7,453 bases of DNA from DASXMX01 sp036794395. GTDB taxonomy: Bacteria > Planctomycetota > Phycisphaerae > Tepidisphaerales > Tepidisphaeraceae. Shown here one piece after another: positions 5,793 to 7,453 of this stretch (the first letter of the stretch is position 1; each line of letters begins with the position of its first letter). The notes beneath the pieces are model-generated. The model searched no databases. It was not told where the DNA came from and saw only the letters and a program-made list of their open reading frames with translations. The DNA is taken from positions 1 through 7,453 of the forward strand of contig DAIRGS010000349.1 in NCBI GenBank assembly GCA_036794395.1. Reading direction: 5' to 3'. The position numbers and the translations under genes were made by a program.

Positions 5793-5817
5793 ATATTTCT
5801 TTGCATATTCATCGCTT

Positions 5818-5855
5818 AAAAAGAGCCTGCCGGCCACACAGGGCCGGCAGACTCT
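5818..5855 (-). terminator. Rho-independent terminator of the Gfo/Idh gene
   Basis: CTGCCGGCC (5827-5835) pairs with GGCCGGCAG (5842-5850) around a six-base loop. Beyond a single C/A mismatch, AGAG (5822-5825) pairs with CTCT (5852-5855). On the minus strand the stem runs into TTTTT (A-run 5818-5822). It lies 37 bases past the stop codon of the oxidoreductase gene. Confidence 0.87.
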
Positions 5856-5891
5856 ATTAACCGATTTGGGTGTGCTTCGGAGCGCGGCAAA

Positions 5892-7277
5892 TTACGCCGT
5901 CATCGTCGGCAGTTGATACTTCTCCCGGCGGGCGCGATCACGCCAGGCATTCGCTTCGGCATCGCCGGTGAATTCCCACTTCTTGGCATCCCAGTTTAGC
6001 TTGCGGTGGTGCCAATATGCGAGATTGACCAGATGGCACACCGTGACGCTTCGAGCGCCGACTTCAACGTCGGCGATCGGGCGATTGCGAGTCTTGATGC
6101 AGTTCATCCAGTCTTCGTGGTGGCCGGGGCTCTTGAAATAAAAGATTTCGTCTTCGTGGATAGGCTCCATGAGGATTTTGTCTGGATCGCTGACGATCAT
6201 GCTGCGGTTGACGAAGATCTTGCCGTGCTCACCGATGAAGTGAATGCCGTTGCTCTCCTTAATCTGTTTCACTTCGCCGGTGCGGGCATTCTTGCTCGGG
6301 CCTTCGTACACGACCTTCTTGTGGGTGACGAGGATCTCGTCGCCCACCTTTGATCCGCGGTAAATGAGCTGTGCGCCGTACTCATCATTTTCGCCGGTTG
6401 GGGGAATGATCTCTGCCGGCCCGGAATGATCCATTCCAAGCGCCCATTGCGTGATATCGAAATGGTGCGCGCCCCAGTCGGTGACATAACCGCCGGAGAA
6501 CTCGCGGTAATCGCGCCAGCCTGGGTTGAACGGATACGAACCGGGGTCGCTGGCCTTGCGGCATAGAACATCGTTGTAGGGCCGCTCGGGCGCCTGCCCA
6601 AGCCACATGTCCCACTCGATCCCCTGCGGGGTTTCTTCCGCGGGCAGATCACAGGGCTTGCTGGTCGCGCCCACGCCCACCCATACTTCCTTGATCTTTC
6701 CAATGCGGCCATTCTGGATGTATTCGCATGCCTGGCGGAACGGGCCCTCCGAGCGCTGTTGGCTGCCGGTCTGGAAGACGCGCTTGGTGTGGCGAACCGT
6801 GTCGAGCAGCGTCTTGGCCTCATGAATGGTCAGCGTGAGCGGCTTCTCGCAATAGACGTCCTTCCCCGCCAACACAGCGCTCATGGCGATCGCGGTATGC
6901 CAGTGATCCGGCACGCCGATCACCACTGCGTCAATGTCCTTGCGCGCGAGTAGTTCGTGATAATCAACGAACTCGGCAACGGTCGCCTTACGCTCGAGAC
7001 GGTCATACTTCTTTTCAGTGGTGGTTTTGGCCCGATCGCGACGACCGGTATGCACGTCGCACACCGCCACAACCTGGCTGGCGGCCATTCCCGAATGCTT
7101 ATTGAGATGCGTGCTGCTCTGTTTGCCGATGCCGATGAACCCAATCGTCAGGCGCTCACTGGCCGCGGGCGTTTGGGCGTTGCCCAGGGCTCGGGACGAA
7201 ATGATTGTCGGTGCGGCAACGGCCAGCGCCGCTCCTCGCACAAAGTCACGACGGCTTACAGACTTGCTCTTGGGCAT
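5892..7277 (-). CDS. Tat-exported Gfo/Idh/MocA family oxidoreductase
   Basis: This 461-residue NAD(P)-dependent oxidoreductase-type protein begins with a twin-arginine signal (SRRDFVRGAALAVAAP, residues 8-23), so it should be exported folded, with cofactor, to the periplasm. The Rossmann fold starts at LTIGFIGIGKQSSTH (43-57). The glycine motif reads GIGKQS, with Ser at the third Gly position. VVAVCDVH (69-76) ends the second strand, and VIGVPDHWHTAIA (119-131) and CEKPLTLT (143-150) are family hallmarks; Lys145 of EKP is the usual catalytic/cofactor lysine. The C-terminal domain has GGYVTDWGAHHFDITQWALG (262-281), giving the GxHxxD histidine, and it closes with WEFTGDAEANAWRDRARR. Length is normal for planctomycete paralogues. 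The start at 7277 has GAGGAG five bases upstream. The family oxidises or otherwise modifies sugars and cyclitols; the substrate is unknown. It is a single-gene unit ending at the terminator at 5818-5855. A TATGAT -10-like box lies at 7332-7327, with no good -35 box. Confidence 0.93.
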   Translation of the reverse strand: MPKSKSVSRRDFVRGAALAVAAPTIISSRALGNAQTPAASERLTIGFIGIGKQSSTHLNKHSGMAASQVVAVCDVHTGRRDRAKTTTEKKYDRLERKATVAEFVDYHELLARKDIDAVVIGVPDHWHTAIAMSAVLAGKDVYCEKPLTLTIHEAKTLLDTVRHTKRVFQTGSQQRSEGPFRQACEYIQNGRIGKIKEVWVGVGATSKPCDLPAEETPQGIEWDMWLGQAPERPYNDVLCRKASDPGSYPFNPGWRDYREFSGGYVTDWGAHHFDITQWALGMDHSGPAEIIPPTGENDEYGAQLIYRGSKVGDEILVTHKKVVYEGPSKNARTGEVKQIKESNGIHFIGEHGKIFVNRSMIVSDPDKILMEPIHEDEIFYFKSPGHHEDWMNCIKTRNRPIADVEVGARSVTVCHLVNLAYWHHRKLNWDAKKWEFTGDAEANAWRDRARREKYQLPTMTA

Positions 7278-7430
7278 GATGGCTCCTCTTGCTTAAAGAC
7301 CGGTGTTTCGAGTCGGATGTCTTTTCATCATACAACCCAGCAGCCGTTTTGATGAAATGCGGTTTTCGAATGCTGTAATCGGCGACAGGGCTATCGCATA
7401 TGGCCCCTCCGGCGCGAAATAGGGGAGTGC

Positions 7431-7449
7431 GAGGCTCCTGCCGAGCCTC
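7431..7449. other. Seven-pair hairpin at the window edge
   Basis: GAGGCTC (7431-7437) pairs with GAGCCTC (7443-7449) around CTGCC. The window ends four bases later, so neither a T-tract nor a larger repeat can be judged. It could be a terminator of a plus- or minus-strand gene outside, or the edge of a dispersed repeat. The rest of the 7278-7453 spacer shows only the oxidoreductase ribosome binding site and the -10-like box. Confidence 0.45.
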
Positions 7450-7453
7450 AGTT

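Larger units (their letters stand above)
5336..5891. other. Intergenic region dominated by a composite repeat, no gene
   Basis: This 556-base space lies between two minus-strand genes. From the oxidoreductase end it holds a Rho-independent terminator (5818-5855), a three-unit 10-base tandem repeat (5763-5792), and a 382-base composite of nested inverted repeats (5360-5741). Only about 24 bases separate the composite from the assumed lipoprotein start, so the promoter of the lipoprotein operon must lie inside or beyond the composite. No good -35/-10 pair was picked out. Open frames here give repeat-type peptides (SFAALQDDRR, PSPGIPVEGEE, ATDEHRWTQ) and are not genes. Confidence 0.65.

Overview
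This window looks like an ordinary chromosomal segment of a planctomycete (phylum Planctomycetota, possibly the Phycisphaerae/Tepidisphaerales side). The support is protein style only: an exported sugar isomerase-like TIM barrel, a Tat-exported Gfo/Idh/MocA oxidoreductase, a large protein opening with an IEGLEGRQL leader box, and a membrane protein starting with a CxxCGYNL / RCPECGR zinc ribbon. No rRNA, tRNA, CRISPR array, transposase, phage or plasmid gene was found.

Layout. A plus-strand gene for an exported sugar phosphate isomerase/epimerase-like protein (66-983) converges on four minus-strand genes. In transcription order these are: a Tat-exported Gfo/Idh/MocA oxidoreductase (7277-5892) with its own Rho-independent terminator; a TPR lipoprotein (5335-4610) followed 60 bases later by a four-TM zinc-ribbon membrane protein (4549-3779), probably one operon; and a 647-residue PA14 plus beta-helix surface protein (3252-1309), which ends at a clear Rho-independent terminator near 1213-1254. 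All five products are predicted to act in the membrane or outside the cytoplasm. Two of them (TIM barrel and Gfo/Idh) belong to families that act on sugars, and PA14 domains often bind glycans, so carbohydrate handling is a loose common theme. No pathway can be named.

The intergenic spaces are long and repeat-rich. Four copies of a roughly 40-base hairpin element carrying four closely spaced G-runs sit as two head-to-head pairs (3549/3689 and 5431/5585). The second pair is nested inside a 28-base outer inverted repeat (5360-5387 and 5714-5741), making a 382-base composite that resembles a non-autonomous mobile element or REP-type cluster. Other repeats are a CCCTCACCCC...GGGAGAGGG type element (1083-1147) and short tandem arrays with 7-base and 10-base units. 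Two long open frames run from the repeats into real genes, so the correct starts are well inside them: 3252 rather than 3687, and about 5335 rather than 5812.

I did not find a convincing undescribed biological system. The most unusual things are the paired G-rich elements, the 69-residue Thr-Gly linker in the PA14/beta-helix protein, and a hairpin that could hide the ribosome binding site of the zinc-ribbon membrane protein gene.
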